From contig NZAC01000038.1 in the NCBI GenBank assembly GCA_002686085.1, positions 28,726 to 92,725 of the forward strand: a DNA stretch of 64,000 nt, written 5' to 3'. Positions 54,705 to 63,477 of the stretch are shown piece after piece. A program made the position numbers and the translations under genes. Position 1 is the first letter of the stretch; each line of letters begins with the position of its first letter. Source of the stretch: Roseibacillus sp. GTDB lineage: Bacteria > Verrucomicrobiota > Verrucomicrobiia > Verrucomicrobiales > Akkermansiaceae. The notes under the pieces are model-generated. The model worked only from the letters and a program-made list of their open reading frames with translations. It made no database searches and had not been told where the DNA came from.

Positions 54705-55682
54705 ATGAACACGCGCACTCTCGGAAGGAATGGATGCACCATCGGCGAGATTGGACTCGGATGCTGGCAACTCGGCGGAAGCGAATTTGGACCGCTGGAT
54801 GAAACAACGGCACACGAGATCCTCTTTGAAGCCAAAAATAATGGGATAAACTTTTTCGACACTGCAAACGTCTATGGCGCCGGACGGAGCGAGTCCCTCA
54901 TCGGCGCATTTCTGAAGAATCATGGCACGGGCATTAAGGTCGCGTCTAAAACCGGACGAGAGGTGTATCCCGATGGCTACAGTCGGGAGAACCTGAGGAA
55001 ATCCACCCTGGAAAGTATTGCCAGACTGGGATTACAGCACCTTGACCTCCTTCAACTACACTGCGTCCCTCACTCAGTGCTTCTTGACGGAGCAATCTTC
55101 GACTGGCTACGAGAGCTGAAGGATGAGGGGTTGATACGAGAATTTGGTGCGAGTGTGGAAAGCGTCGAGGAGGGACTGACCTGCCTGCAGCACAGTGATC
55201 TGGTCTCCCTTCAGGTCATTTTTAATCCGTTTAGACAGAAGCTGATCGATGAGCTATTCCCTCGTGCTGAGGAACTGGGGGTCGGCATCATTGTCCGGCT
55301 CCCGCTAGCGAGCGGCCTACTCAGCGGAAAGTTCACTGCTCAGACCGTCTTCGGGGAAGATGACCACCGAAACTTCAATCGCGATGGGGCACATTTTAAT
55401 GTCGGAGAGACGTTTGCAGGAATCCCGTTTAAAAAGGGCCTTGAGCTGGCTGATCATCTTCGCGGCCTCGTCCCCGAGGGAATGACAATGGCTCAAATGA
55501 GCCAACGATGGATTTTAGACTTCAGTGCAGTTTCCGTTATCATTCCCGGAGCGAGCTCCTCCGCCCAAGCCCGCGAAAACGCCGGTGTCACCAAAATCCC
55601 TCCGCTCTCATCAGACCTTCACTTGGCCCTCCGCCAGTTCTACCTGGAAGAAGTGCACCAGCATATCCGAGGGGCTTACTGA
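54705..55682 (+). CDS. Aldo/keto reductase
   Basis: An NADPH-dependent oxidoreductase with the complete catalytic tetrad: Asp and Tyr in FFDTANVYGAGRSE, Lys in KVASKTGRE and His in DLLQLHCVPH. The cofactor phosphate site is at the end (VIIPGASSSAQARENAG). ATG at 54705 starts directly with the family pattern MNTRTLGRNG; an upstream open frame from 54588 runs through the terminator region and is not used. 325 residues, typical. Substrate unknown. It contrasts with the other AKR in the window, which lacks the lysine. Confidence 0.9.
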   Translation: MNTRTLGRNGCTIGEIGLGCWQLGGSEFGPLDETTAHEILFEAKNNGINFFDTANVYGAGRSESLIGAFLKNHGTGIKVASKTGREVYPDGYSRENLRKSTLESIARLGLQHLDLLQLHCVPHSVLLDGAIFDWLRELKDEGLIREFGASVESVEEGLTCLQHSDLVSLQVIFNPFRQKLIDELFPRAEELGVGIIVRLPLASGLLSGKFTAQTVFGEDDHRNFNRDGAHFNVGETFAGIPFKKGLELADHLRGLVPEGMTMAQMSQRWILDFSAVSVIIPGASSSAQARENAGVTKIPPLSSDLHLALRQFYLEEVHQHIRGAY

Positions 55683-55729
55683 GATCCAGCGTACGAATCG
55701 CGTAAACGTTTCTCTCAGGCGAAACCTCA

Positions 55730-56575
55730 ATGAAAATCACACCAGTTACTTCAGCAGTTTTAGCTGTCCTACTGAGTTGGAACACGGGCATCTGCAATGC
55801 CGACTCAAAACAATCTCTCAGGATCAAGATCAACCCTGAAAACTTCAATGCCTCAAGAGCAGACATTAAAGCGGTGTGTCGCTCAGCGGGAGACCAGCTG
55901 CTGAAACAGATGGAGGGGGTGCCGACCTTTACTGTGCAGATAAGCCGGGGCCATCATGGACCCATCGCACTCTTCAAGCGAGGAAAGGAAGGGGAATACT
56001 TGGTGAAATTGGCCACTGAAAAAACCTTCTGGGCACAGTATGCCTATCAGTTTTCTCACGAAATCTGCCACGTTCTCTGCGGATACGAGAATGATTATCG
56101 TGGGAATTTATGGTTCGAAGAGTCTCTTTGTGAGACAGCGTCACTCTACTGCCTGCGGGCAATGTCACGGGAATGGAGGACCACTCCTCCTTATGGCAAC
56201 TGGAGAAGCTACTCTCCTGCCCTCTTCGACTACGCTGACAACATCCAGAGAGGGAGGGATGATTATATCGAGATCCTACGTACTGGATTACCCATGTATT
56301 ACCGGAAACATGCTGCCCATCTTTCTGGTAATCCTACCGATCGAAAAAAAAATGGCGCTATTGCCCTCGTTCTCTTGACCCTGTTCGAGCGAAAGCCGGA
56401 GCATTGGAATGCCATCCAGTGGTTAAACTCCTCGCCCTCTCCTGAGGGAGAAACCTTTCTTCAGTACCTGACAAAGTGGCACCGTGCTGTGCCAGAGAAA
56501 CATGCCGACTTTGTTGAGGCCACTGCCTCTCTCTTTGGAATTTCCCTGCCCGAACTCCCCGAGGTCAGGGAATGA
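55730..56575 (+). CDS. Secreted putative zinc metallopeptidase (HExxH)
   Basis: A signal peptide (cleavage near ICNAD) precedes a 260-residue protein. FSHEICHVL (110-114) is an HExxH zinc motif, and LWFEESLCETASLY, 15-21 residues later, offers the third glutamate ligand in gluzincin style (E131 or E135). The remainder is helical with no known domain. It may hydrolyse peptides or act on the cell wall. The family is not recognised. It overlaps the stop of the kinase gene tail-to-tail by 11 bases. Confidence 0.7.
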   Translation: MKITPVTSAVLAVLLSWNTGICNADSKQSLRIKINPENFNASRADIKAVCRSAGDQLLKQMEGVPTFTVQISRGHHGPIALFKRGKEGEYLVKLATEKTFWAQYAYQFSHEICHVLCGYENDYRGNLWFEESLCETASLYCLRAMSREWRTTPPYGNWRSYSPALFDYADNIQRGRDDYIEILRTGLPMYYRKHAAHLSGNPTDRKKNGAIALVLLTLFERKPEHWNAIQWLNSSPSPEGETFLQYLTKWHRAVPEKHADFVEATASLFGISLPELPEVRE

Positions 56576-59500
56576 TCTGCCTCTCGGGTCCTTGCGGACC
56601 GATGGCAGGCGCATAAATGATACGAATCTGCCCCGACCCCGCAAACGGAGGAGTGCCTGCTACAAGAAACGAGCCATCCGGAGAAAACGTCAGATGGGCA
56701 AGACCAGCTCCACCCTCTTCGAGCGACATCAACTCTCGCCTTGATTCCACATTCCATAACCTGAGGCTTCCATCTGCACTGGAGGACGCGAGAGTTCGCC
56801 CATCAGAAGAGAATGCGACTGACCAGATTGCCTGCTTGTGGCCCTGCAAGGCTCCCAGATGTTTGCCCGTCGCCGTATCCCAGAGGCTGACCGCATTTTC
56901 GAAGTCATCAATACCAAAGGTAAGCGCCAGCACAGTCCCGCTTGGCGATATAGCAACACTTGATCCGAAGGACTGGTCCCCGTGCTCGATCCTGCGGCGC
57001 TCTGTTCTTGTGCCTGTATCCCAGATGACACTACTTCCTCCCCTTTCAACAGTAGCGAGGGTCTTCCCATCAGCTGAAAAGATTGCCTGCCGACCAACAA
57101 TGCGGGTGATTGGCGCAGAAAGATCATTCATATCCCACCATGCAAGGTCATCTCGCCAACCCACGGTCACCATCGTGAGACCATCGGGAGCCATAACGAT
57201 CTGATCAACCCGTGAACTTCCACTCTCGAATTCCCTGATAACCTGACCTTTGTCCAAGTCCCTGATTCTCACCTTCCCCCGGGGCATCGCTTCCGCAAGA
57301 GAGACCAGATCATTGCTCATTGCCGCAACAAAACGAGAGTAGCGCTCATTTGACGAATCGACCTTGAGCTCATGGACCACTTCCCGGGTATCTAGATTAA
57401 TAATGGCAACTTTACCCTTTCGATTAAGCGCACCGACATACCGACTATCCCGAGAAAAGCTCAGAGGCTTCCATTGCCCCTCAAGGGCATCTGCCTCGGC
57501 AGGCCCCGTCACCGGCCAGACCTTCACCTCGCCATCCTTACTCCCACTCGCAATCAGGCTTCCCTCTGGTGAAAGAGCGGTTGCCCATACTTCACCCCGA
57601 TGACCATGAAGAGAGCGGAGAAGCCGCCTGTTCTGAAGATCCCAGAGCCGCACGGAGTGATCCCAGCTACTTGAAGCAATAACTTGGGCGCCCCAATCTG
57701 CCGCAAGAGAAGTTATCATTCCCGCGTGCCCCTCATCCGCTGGACTACTGGGAAGAAACCCCAGCTCTTGGCCCGTTTCAACATCCCAAATTCCCAGATA
57801 GAAAATTCCGAGCTCCGATTTCTCCACATGAGGCGCCACAACGAATTGCCCGCCGGGCGAAAAAAGGATTCTGCTCCCTCCCGGGAATAATCCCCGCAGT
57901 GGGGCAGCCGAGTCCTCAAGAACGGTCCGCCTCCCTTTGCTCACCTCCCACAATACGATTCCTTCCGCTGATCCGGTAGCGAGAACCTGCTCGTCATCAG
58001 AGAACGCAAGTGGGCCACTCACATTCGGAAACTGCCTGACTGACTGCCAGTTTTCGGTATCCCATAAAGTAACACCACCCCCTCCACTCGTCGCGAGAAG
58101 CTCATGACTTGGGGAAAGGCTAACCGCACCTCCTCCAACTTGTCCGATCAGCTCACGGCGCACTTCGCCACTCTCGAGATCGTGCACCACGACTCCGCTG
58201 CGGTTGGCAACGACAAACTCCTCATCTCCCTCGAGAAAGGCGACGGCCGAGGCAGGCCCCGCTACGGAGATCTGAGGTTCTTCTGCTTCAACGTCCCAGA
58301 CTTGAACTGATTCTCTGGTTCCCACAGCGAGCAGGCTTCCATCTCCAGAAAACGCCAGAGAATGAACCGGGGCGGCCTGACGAGACAGCGTCCGATGCGG
58401 AGCGCCGAGGCAAAGGGATGCAAGATAACGCCACTCAAATCCGCGCAATTCTCCCGAAGGATCAGATTGCCGCTGCCGCTCGAGAAGGCTCAGAGCCTTT
58501 GCGATATGCCCATCCTCCACCGCATGATAACCCACATTGATATCAGCGACATACTCATGAAGCCTTGCCATCGATTCGCTTCGGATAGCCTCTTCCCTGT
58601 CGCGGAGGGCCCTTTCGTAAGCAAATGACGTCTCCCTCTGGGCTTCTCGTGCCTCTTGTTCAGCGAGGCTCGCTCTCAGGGCCTGCCGCATACTGACAAT
58701 GACTCCTCCAACGAGAACAGCGAGCAATGCTACCGATGCCACTACCGAAGTACGGTGCCTTTTGATAAACTTGCTAACTCGGTCGGCAGCGCGGGGTGGA
58801 CTTGCCAGAACCGGCAATTGCCGTAGGTATCGATCAAGATCGGCCGCAAACTCACTCGCACCCCCATAGCGCTTCGTTCTGTCTCTTTCCAAAGCCTTCA
58901 TCACGATCCAATCAAGGTCGCCCCGAATCTCCGCTTCCAATCTAGCTATGGTTGACGAGCGTTCGCTTCCGATCCGTTCACGATCATCGACACGTGAGTG
59001 ACGCAACTGGAGAGAGGGTCGGTATGACTCAGACTCATTCAGCGCTTGGCGAATTCCGTCGATGCCGAGCTTTCTCACGCGATCAGCATCAAGCGGCGTG
59101 TAACCCGTCAGCAACTCATATAACAAAACACCGAGCGAATAGACGTCACTCCGTGTATCAACATCGACCTCATCGCGGAACGCCTGCTCAGGACTCATGT
59201 AGATAGGAGTCCCTACGATTGTATCATGCATAGTGACTGACATATCCGCTCCTAGCGAATCAATTGCTTTTGCCACCCCGAAATCGATGACCTTCGGAAC
59301 TGGCCCACCATCGCCCTCTACGATAAGAATGTTTGAGGGCTTCAGATCCCTGTGGATAACCCCTTTCTGATGGGCATGCTCAATGGCTCGACATACCTTC
59401 AGCATGAGCACAATACGGTCTCTCAAACAAAGCCTCTCCCCGTTACAGTATTTTGTGATATTCGTCCCCTCGACAAAATCCATGACAAAGTAGGGGCGCC

Positions 59501-59972
59501 CATCAGGGCTCGCGCCCGCATCCAGAACTCTCGCGATATGTGGATGATCCATCACCGCCAGAGCCTGCCTCTCGACTTCGAAGCGGCGAATAACACTTCG
59601 CGTATCCATCCCCAGCTTAAGAATTTTGAGCGCAACTGTTCTTTCAACAGGTTGCTGCTGCTCCGCCTTATACACCCTGCCACCTCCACCCTCCCCAACC
59701 AACTCCTGCAGAAGGTAGGGTCCGATGTAATCGCCCGGCCCCTCACCAGCACCAAGAGCTTCCGCAATCTTCAGACCCCTCGTTGGATCTTCGACCGCCG
59801 GACGCTCCAGGAAGCTTTTTGTCTGGGTCGATTCAAAAAGTAACGACTCAACGGCTTCCTGCAGCCCCTTATCGCCATCACACTCACGTTTCAGAAGCTC
59901 CTTCCGCGCACTGGCGTTCTCACAAGACATCGCTGCGGTGAATATTTCCCGCACCCTGTTGACAGGGAACAT
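56565..59972 (-). CDS. Membrane Ser/Thr protein kinase with WD40 repeats
   Basis: A helical N-terminal segment (1-85) is followed by a Hanks-type kinase domain with GEGGGGRVYKA, catalytic Lys116 (VALKIL), HRDLKPSN (207-214), DFG (230) and GTPIYMSPEQA. One membrane helix lies at about 408-429, then a coiled coil, then WD40 repeats (about 530-1130) with SGDGSLLAVGT, SPEGSLIASGS and SSDGRTLASSS. The kinase is cytosolic and the propeller is probably outside. The ATG at 59972 is preferred; GTG at 59996 is possible. It is divergent from an ECF sigma gene, a known PVC pairing. Signal and targets are unknown. Confidence 0.9.
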   Translation of the reverse strand: MFPVNRVREIFTAAMSCENASARKELLKRECDGDKGLQEAVESLLFESTQTKSFLERPAVEDPTRGLKIAEALGAGEGPGDYIGPYLLQELVGEGGGGRVYKAEQQQPVERTVALKILKLGMDTRSVIRRFEVERQALAVMDHPHIARVLDAGASPDGRPYFVMDFVEGTNITKYCNGERLCLRDRIVLMLKVCRAIEHAHQKGVIHRDLKPSNILIVEGDGGPVPKVIDFGVAKAIDSLGADMSVTMHDTIVGTPIYMSPEQAFRDEVDVDTRSDVYSLGVLLYELLTGYTPLDADRVRKLGIDGIRQALNESESYRPSLQLRHSRVDDRERIGSERSSTIARLEAEIRGDLDWIVMKALERDRTKRYGGASEFAADLDRYLRQLPVLASPPRAADRVSKFIKRHRTSVVASVALLAVLVGGVIVSMRQALRASLAEQEAREAQRETSFAYERALRDREEAIRSESMARLHEYVADINVGYHAVEDGHIAKALSLLERQRQSDPSGELRGFEWRYLASLCLGAPHRTLSRQAAPVHSLAFSGDGSLLAVGTRESVQVWDVEAEEPQISVAGPASAVAFLEGDEEFVVANRSGVVVHDLESGEVRRELIGQVGGGAVSLSPSHELLATSGGGGVTLWDTENWQSVRQFPNVSGPLAFSDDEQVLATGSAEGIVLWEVSKGRRTVLEDSAAPLRGLFPGGSRILFSPGGQFVVAPHVEKSELGIFYLGIWDVETGQELGFLPSSPADEGHAGMITSLAADWGAQVIASSSWDHSVRLWDLQNRRLLRSLHGHRGEVWATALSPEGSLIASGSKDGEVKVWPVTGPAEADALEGQWKPLSFSRDSRYVGALNRKGKVAIINLDTREVVHELKVDSSNERYSRFVAAMSNDLVSLAEAMPRGKVRIRDLDKGQVIREFESGSSRVDQIVMAPDGLTMVTVGWRDDLAWWDMNDLSAPITRIVGRQAIFSADGKTLATVERGGSSVIWDTGTRTERRRIEHGDQSFGSSVAISPSGTVLALTFGIDDFENAVSLWDTATGKHLGALQGHKQAIWSVAFSSDGRTLASSSADGSLRLWNVESRRELMSLEEGGAGLAHLTFSPDGSFLVAGTPPFAGSGQIRIIYAPAIGPQGPERQIIP

Positions 59973-60060
59973 CTCCTCACCTTTGGGCTGAATCACTTTA
60001 ACTAACGATGAATTAAGGCCACAGAGGGTGGGACCAATGCCTGAATTCCAGCCTCCCGGG

Positions 60061-60091
60061 ATAAGAAGTCTACCACTTTCTCACTTCTTAT
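60061..60091. promoter_or_regulatory. 31-bp inverted repeat between kinase and sigma genes
   Basis: ATAAGAAGT (60061-60069) and ACTTCTTAT (60083-60091) form a perfect 9-bp inverted repeat around 13 bases, in the middle of the divergent promoter region. It could be a dimer-binding operator shared by both genes. A smaller CTGTC/GACAG repeat lies at 60136-60150. Confidence 0.5.
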
Positions 60092-60181
60092 GAATGCGTC
60101 ATTTCGCTCAAGTTCCGTTGAAAACTCTTTACCAGCTGTCTAATTGACAGAGCTCATCCGATTTCGGAACCTGAAAAAGCC

Positions 60182-60742
60182 TTGGAAGAAGTTACTCGTA
60201 TCCTTTGTCGCCTGGAGGAAGGGACGTGTACAGCCGGAGATCTTCTCCCTGCCGTCTACGAGGAGCTCCGCCGCCTAGCCAGAAGCAAGATGGCAGGTGA
60301 GCGGTCAGACCATACGCTTCAGGCAACCGCGCTCGTCCATGAGGCCTGGATACGACTGGAAAGGTCCGCCTCTGGCTCTTGGCAGAACAGGAACCATTTC
60401 TTTGGAGCCGCCGCTGAGGCAATGCGACGAATTCTGGTCGATCATGCACGAAAACACCTCAGTCAGAAGCGCGGATCAGGCGCACAGAAAGTTGAGTTGG
60501 ATTCCGCCTTGTCTTCCATTGTGGTCAAGGCCCCGAGAGAAGAGCTTATTGCGATTCATGAAGCTCTCGACAAGCTGGAGAGAGAGGATCCGCAGGTGTC
60601 GCAGCTCGTGAAGCTTCGCTATTTTGTCGGAATGACAATGGCTGAGGCTGCTAACGCCATGGACCTCAAAAAGAGGGCTGCAGAAGCCCTCTGGACCTAC
60701 GGAAAAGCTTGGCTTCACAGAGAAATCAAAAATAACACCTAA
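60182..60742 (+). CDS. ECF-type RNA polymerase sigma factor
   Basis: A 186-residue ECF-like sigma factor of the PF07638 type: region 2 contains LVHEAWIRLERSA and FFGAAAEAMRRILVDHARKH; region 4 has VKLRYFVGMTMAEAANAMDL and TYGKAWLHREI. TTG at 60182 is used because no ATG or GTG is in frame before the stop at 60119. This type is usually paired with Ser/Thr kinases in planctomycetes and Verrucomicrobiota, as here (divergent kinase). No anti-sigma gene is seen. Phosphorylation by the kinase may regulate it, which is inference. Confidence 0.88.
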   Translation: MEEVTRILCRLEEGTCTAGDLLPAVYEELRRLARSKMAGERSDHTLQATALVHEAWIRLERSASGSWQNRNHFFGAAAEAMRRILVDHARKHLSQKRGSGAQKVELDSALSSIVVKAPREELIAIHEALDKLEREDPQVSQLVKLRYFVGMTMAEAANAMDLKKRAAEALWTYGKAWLHREIKNNT

Positions 60743-60815
60743 ATACTTCTAATCTGCCAAATTCATGCGGATTTACCGTTCCAAGCACGCTGCTATAATT
60801 AAGAGTATATTTCCC

Positions 60816-62177
60816 ATGAAAAAGTATCTCCTTCTGAACACCGTATGGCTCGCTTTGGCGCTGGGTGCGTTCCTACTTGGCCGCTCCACATCCGGAGATG
60901 TAGCAGGATCGGACCAACCTCTCATCCGGAAAAGCACAGGCAAGTCGTCAATTTCCCGAAGTGGATCTTTAGCAACTACGACAGGAAGCACAGGAAACTC
61001 AAACCGCATCAGCCGCGGCGGGGGCCAAGATGGAGCACGAGTGACCATCGGCCAGTTTCTCAACGAGCGCGATCCCTTGCTTGCAAATCGCATGTTTGCG
61101 GAGCTCATCCTTTCGATGGATGCCTCTTCTGCGGGTGGCATCTTTGAAGAACTTAAAAACAAGCGAGGCCAGGGATCGGATGAACAGATGACACTCTTCC
61201 TCCGGGCCTGGGGACAGATCGATGGGTCGGCTGCAATGGAGGCTATCGATGAATTTAAGAGAGATCCCCGCCGTCAGGCCCAAGCTGGCATCGCAGCAAT
61301 ATCAGGATGGGCAAGCAAGGATCCAGAGGGCGCGAAAGCTTACCTTGCCTCTGTCGATAATGAGATGGCCAGGGGAGTCCTCACCCAGGGAATCGTCAGC
61401 GGGATGGCAAGCACTGACCCGGATGGCGCCACGGATTATGTCTTGGAGCTCGACCAGATACAGAGAGCTCGGGTGGCCGATTCAGATACCCGGGACGAGC
61501 GCAGACAATGGCTTGACCGAGGTCGTGCTTACGCGTTTGACCGACAGCTTGACACCATTGCCACTGCTCAGATTGCTCTGGGCATGCCAAATGCAACAGC
61601 TTGGGCAGAAAACCTTCCCGAGGGAACCATTAAGGCCTCCGCGTTCGACCGAATTGCGGATCGATATGCGAGTGAGGATCCAGCTGCGGCAGCCGAGTGG
61701 GTACGAAGCCATGCCGACCAGGAGTATGCAGAACGCGCCGTCCGTGAGGTGGCCGAAGAACTTGGCAAGGAAGATCCAGAGCAGGCTGTCCGGTGGGTCG
61801 CCGACCTGCCCGACGCTACCCGGTCTGGCGCTATTAGCCAGTCAATGGAGCGCTGGACCCGGGAAGATCCAGTAGCCGCCGGAAACTTCCTTCAAGATAT
61901 GGCCCCCTCGGAGTCGCGTGATGCTGCCGTGAAGAGCTATGCCAATGAGCTCGATGGGTCAGACCCTCAAATGGCCGCGGAGTGGGCTGGATCGATCGCT
62001 GACGACCAGATGCGCGCTGAAACACTTAATGGCGTTGCCCGTTCTTGGATCCGGAGAGACCCGGAAGGAGCGCGTGAGTGGCTACCTGGGAGCGGACTCT
62101 CGGGAGACCAGCAGGAAAGAATCCTCCGGGATGCAGATCGAAGACAACAGTTTCGTGACCGCTTTCGTGACAACTGA
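60816..62177 (+). CDS. Membrane-anchored repeat protein (DP-x-x-A-x-x-W repeats)
   Basis: A signal anchor (YLLLNTVWLALALGAFLLG) followed by a Ser/Thr-rich linker and about eight helical repeats of 35-45 residues. Each repeat has the core W/A-x-x-x-DP-x-x-A-x-x-W, for example SKDPEGAKAYL, SEDPAAAAEWV, KEDPEQAVRWVADLP and RRDPEGAREWL. The repeats suggest an alpha-solenoid for protein binding. Such proteins are common in Verrucomicrobiota and their function is not known. It follows the ECF sigma gene by 73 bases and may be in its operon, perhaps as a regulator of it. ATG at 60816 is preferred over 60765. Confidence 0.75.
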   Translation: MKKYLLLNTVWLALALGAFLLGRSTSGDVAGSDQPLIRKSTGKSSISRSGSLATTTGSTGNSNRISRGGGQDGARVTIGQFLNERDPLLANRMFAELILSMDASSAGGIFEELKNKRGQGSDEQMTLFLRAWGQIDGSAAMEAIDEFKRDPRRQAQAGIAAISGWASKDPEGAKAYLASVDNEMARGVLTQGIVSGMASTDPDGATDYVLELDQIQRARVADSDTRDERRQWLDRGRAYAFDRQLDTIATAQIALGMPNATAWAENLPEGTIKASAFDRIADRYASEDPAAAAEWVRSHADQEYAERAVREVAEELGKEDPEQAVRWVADLPDATRSGAISQSMERWTREDPVAAGNFLQDMAPSESRDAAVKSYANELDGSDPQMAAEWAGSIADDQMRAETLNGVARSWIRRDPEGAREWLPGSGLSGDQQERILRDADRRQQFRDRFRDN

Positions 62178-62203
62178 AGCCGGAAGCAGGACTGACTCCC
62201 TTT

Positions 62204-63238
62204 CTACTCAACCTTAATACCCATATTCACGTCACAATCCGTGACGGATTTCTTGAATTCCTCAACCGCACCCGGGGTTACCTTCGTTTGCCAGAGATAC
62301 AGCTTTTTCAGGTTTTTCAGTCCCGCAAGCTTCTTAAGACCCGCGTCCGTAATCTCCGTTCCGTAGAGGTTAAGATATTCGAGATCACTAAGCGATCGCA
62401 GGGCATCCAGTCCAGAGTCCGTGATTCCGGTTCCGTTCAACCATAACTTACGAAGCCGTGACATCTTACCCAAAGTTGCAGCGCCTGCATCCGTGATGGA
62501 CGTAGCGCTCAGGTTGACATCAACCAGCCCTGCGCTTACCGGACTGAGCTTTGCTAGGTGCTCGTCATTGAAGTCCTTCCTCATGCTGACAGCAGTAAAC
62601 GTAAGGTCGCTGTCCTGCTGCGAAATAAAGCCGATCGAGTTCGGAAAGTGACCGGAGACCTCAGCGATTGGATCCTTCAAAGCATCCCGGGCAGTCGCAA
62701 GGCGTGCCGCGCTAGCATCAGCTTGAGCATACATCTCCGCGAGCGCATCTTTGACTTCCTCATCGGTGGGGAGGCTTTCTACCGCAGCGAGAATATCATC
62801 AGGCGCTCCGGCATCTTTCATTGATTTACCCACTGGCAGCTCTGCCTTGATCCACCACTCAAGAACTTTCAACTCACTTTCTTCAATCTGAGGCTTGCCC
62901 TCCGGCGGCATATGCTCCTCATCGTCGTGAGGAAGATTAATCCGCATGAGAAGGATGCTCTCTTCCAAATTCCCCGCTACTACGGCAGGTGCTTCGTCGC
63001 CACCTTTTTTCATCAACTCAAGGGAAGTGAGCTCCAGCTTTCCCTTGATCTTCTTCTTCCCGCTCGGATTGTCAGAAACATCGGCGTGGCATTGATAGCA
63101 TTTGGCCCGGAGAATTGGGACTACCACACCCTTGTAGACATCCCGGTCGGCAGCAGACTTCGCTATCGCTTTATCCGAGATGACAAAACACAAAGCCAAG
63201 GCGGCTAAAACAAAATGGAAAAGACTTCTATGACTCAT
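62204..63238 (-). CDS. Secreted planctomycete-type cytochrome with leucine-rich repeats
   Basis: A signal peptide precedes a cytochrome-like domain with CYQCH (47-51) and HMPPEGKPQI, typical of PSCyt1. About four leucine-rich repeats of ~24 residues (about 240-330) follow, such as LRKLWLNGTGITDSGLDAL and LEYLNLYGTEITDAGLKKL. ATG at 63238 puts the signal at the start; a longer frame to 63367 is less likely. Probably periplasmic electron transfer or haem binding with a protein-binding domain. It is convergent with the repeat protein. Confidence 0.87.
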   Translation of the reverse strand: MSHRSLFHFVLAALALCFVISDKAIAKSAADRDVYKGVVVPILRAKCYQCHADVSDNPSGKKKIKGKLELTSLELMKKGGDEAPAVVAGNLEESILLMRINLPHDDEEHMPPEGKPQIEESELKVLEWWIKAELPVGKSMKDAGAPDDILAAVESLPTDEEVKDALAEMYAQADASAARLATARDALKDPIAEVSGHFPNSIGFISQQDSDLTFTAVSMRKDFNDEHLAKLSPVSAGLVDVNLSATSITDAGAATLGKMSRLRKLWLNGTGITDSGLDALRSLSDLEYLNLYGTEITDAGLKKLAGLKNLKKLYLWQTKVTPGAVEEFKKSVTDCDVNMGIKVE

Positions 63239-63477
63239 GACAATTTCGATGGGAGGTTGTCCCAGAGAGCGGACGGCAAGGAAGCCCGCCCCCAGCAACA
63301 TGGTTAACGGAGCACTTCTTCCGCCATCAAACAACGGAAAACTTAAAAGCCTACATCGCCTCTTCAAAGGAGGCTGGGACCCGAGGCGGAATCCCCCGAG
63401 CCTGATCGGCCCAATGGGACGCCTAAATCACTGTAATTACTGCATCTAAAGCATTCTGTGCCTCGGCGCGCAATGGT

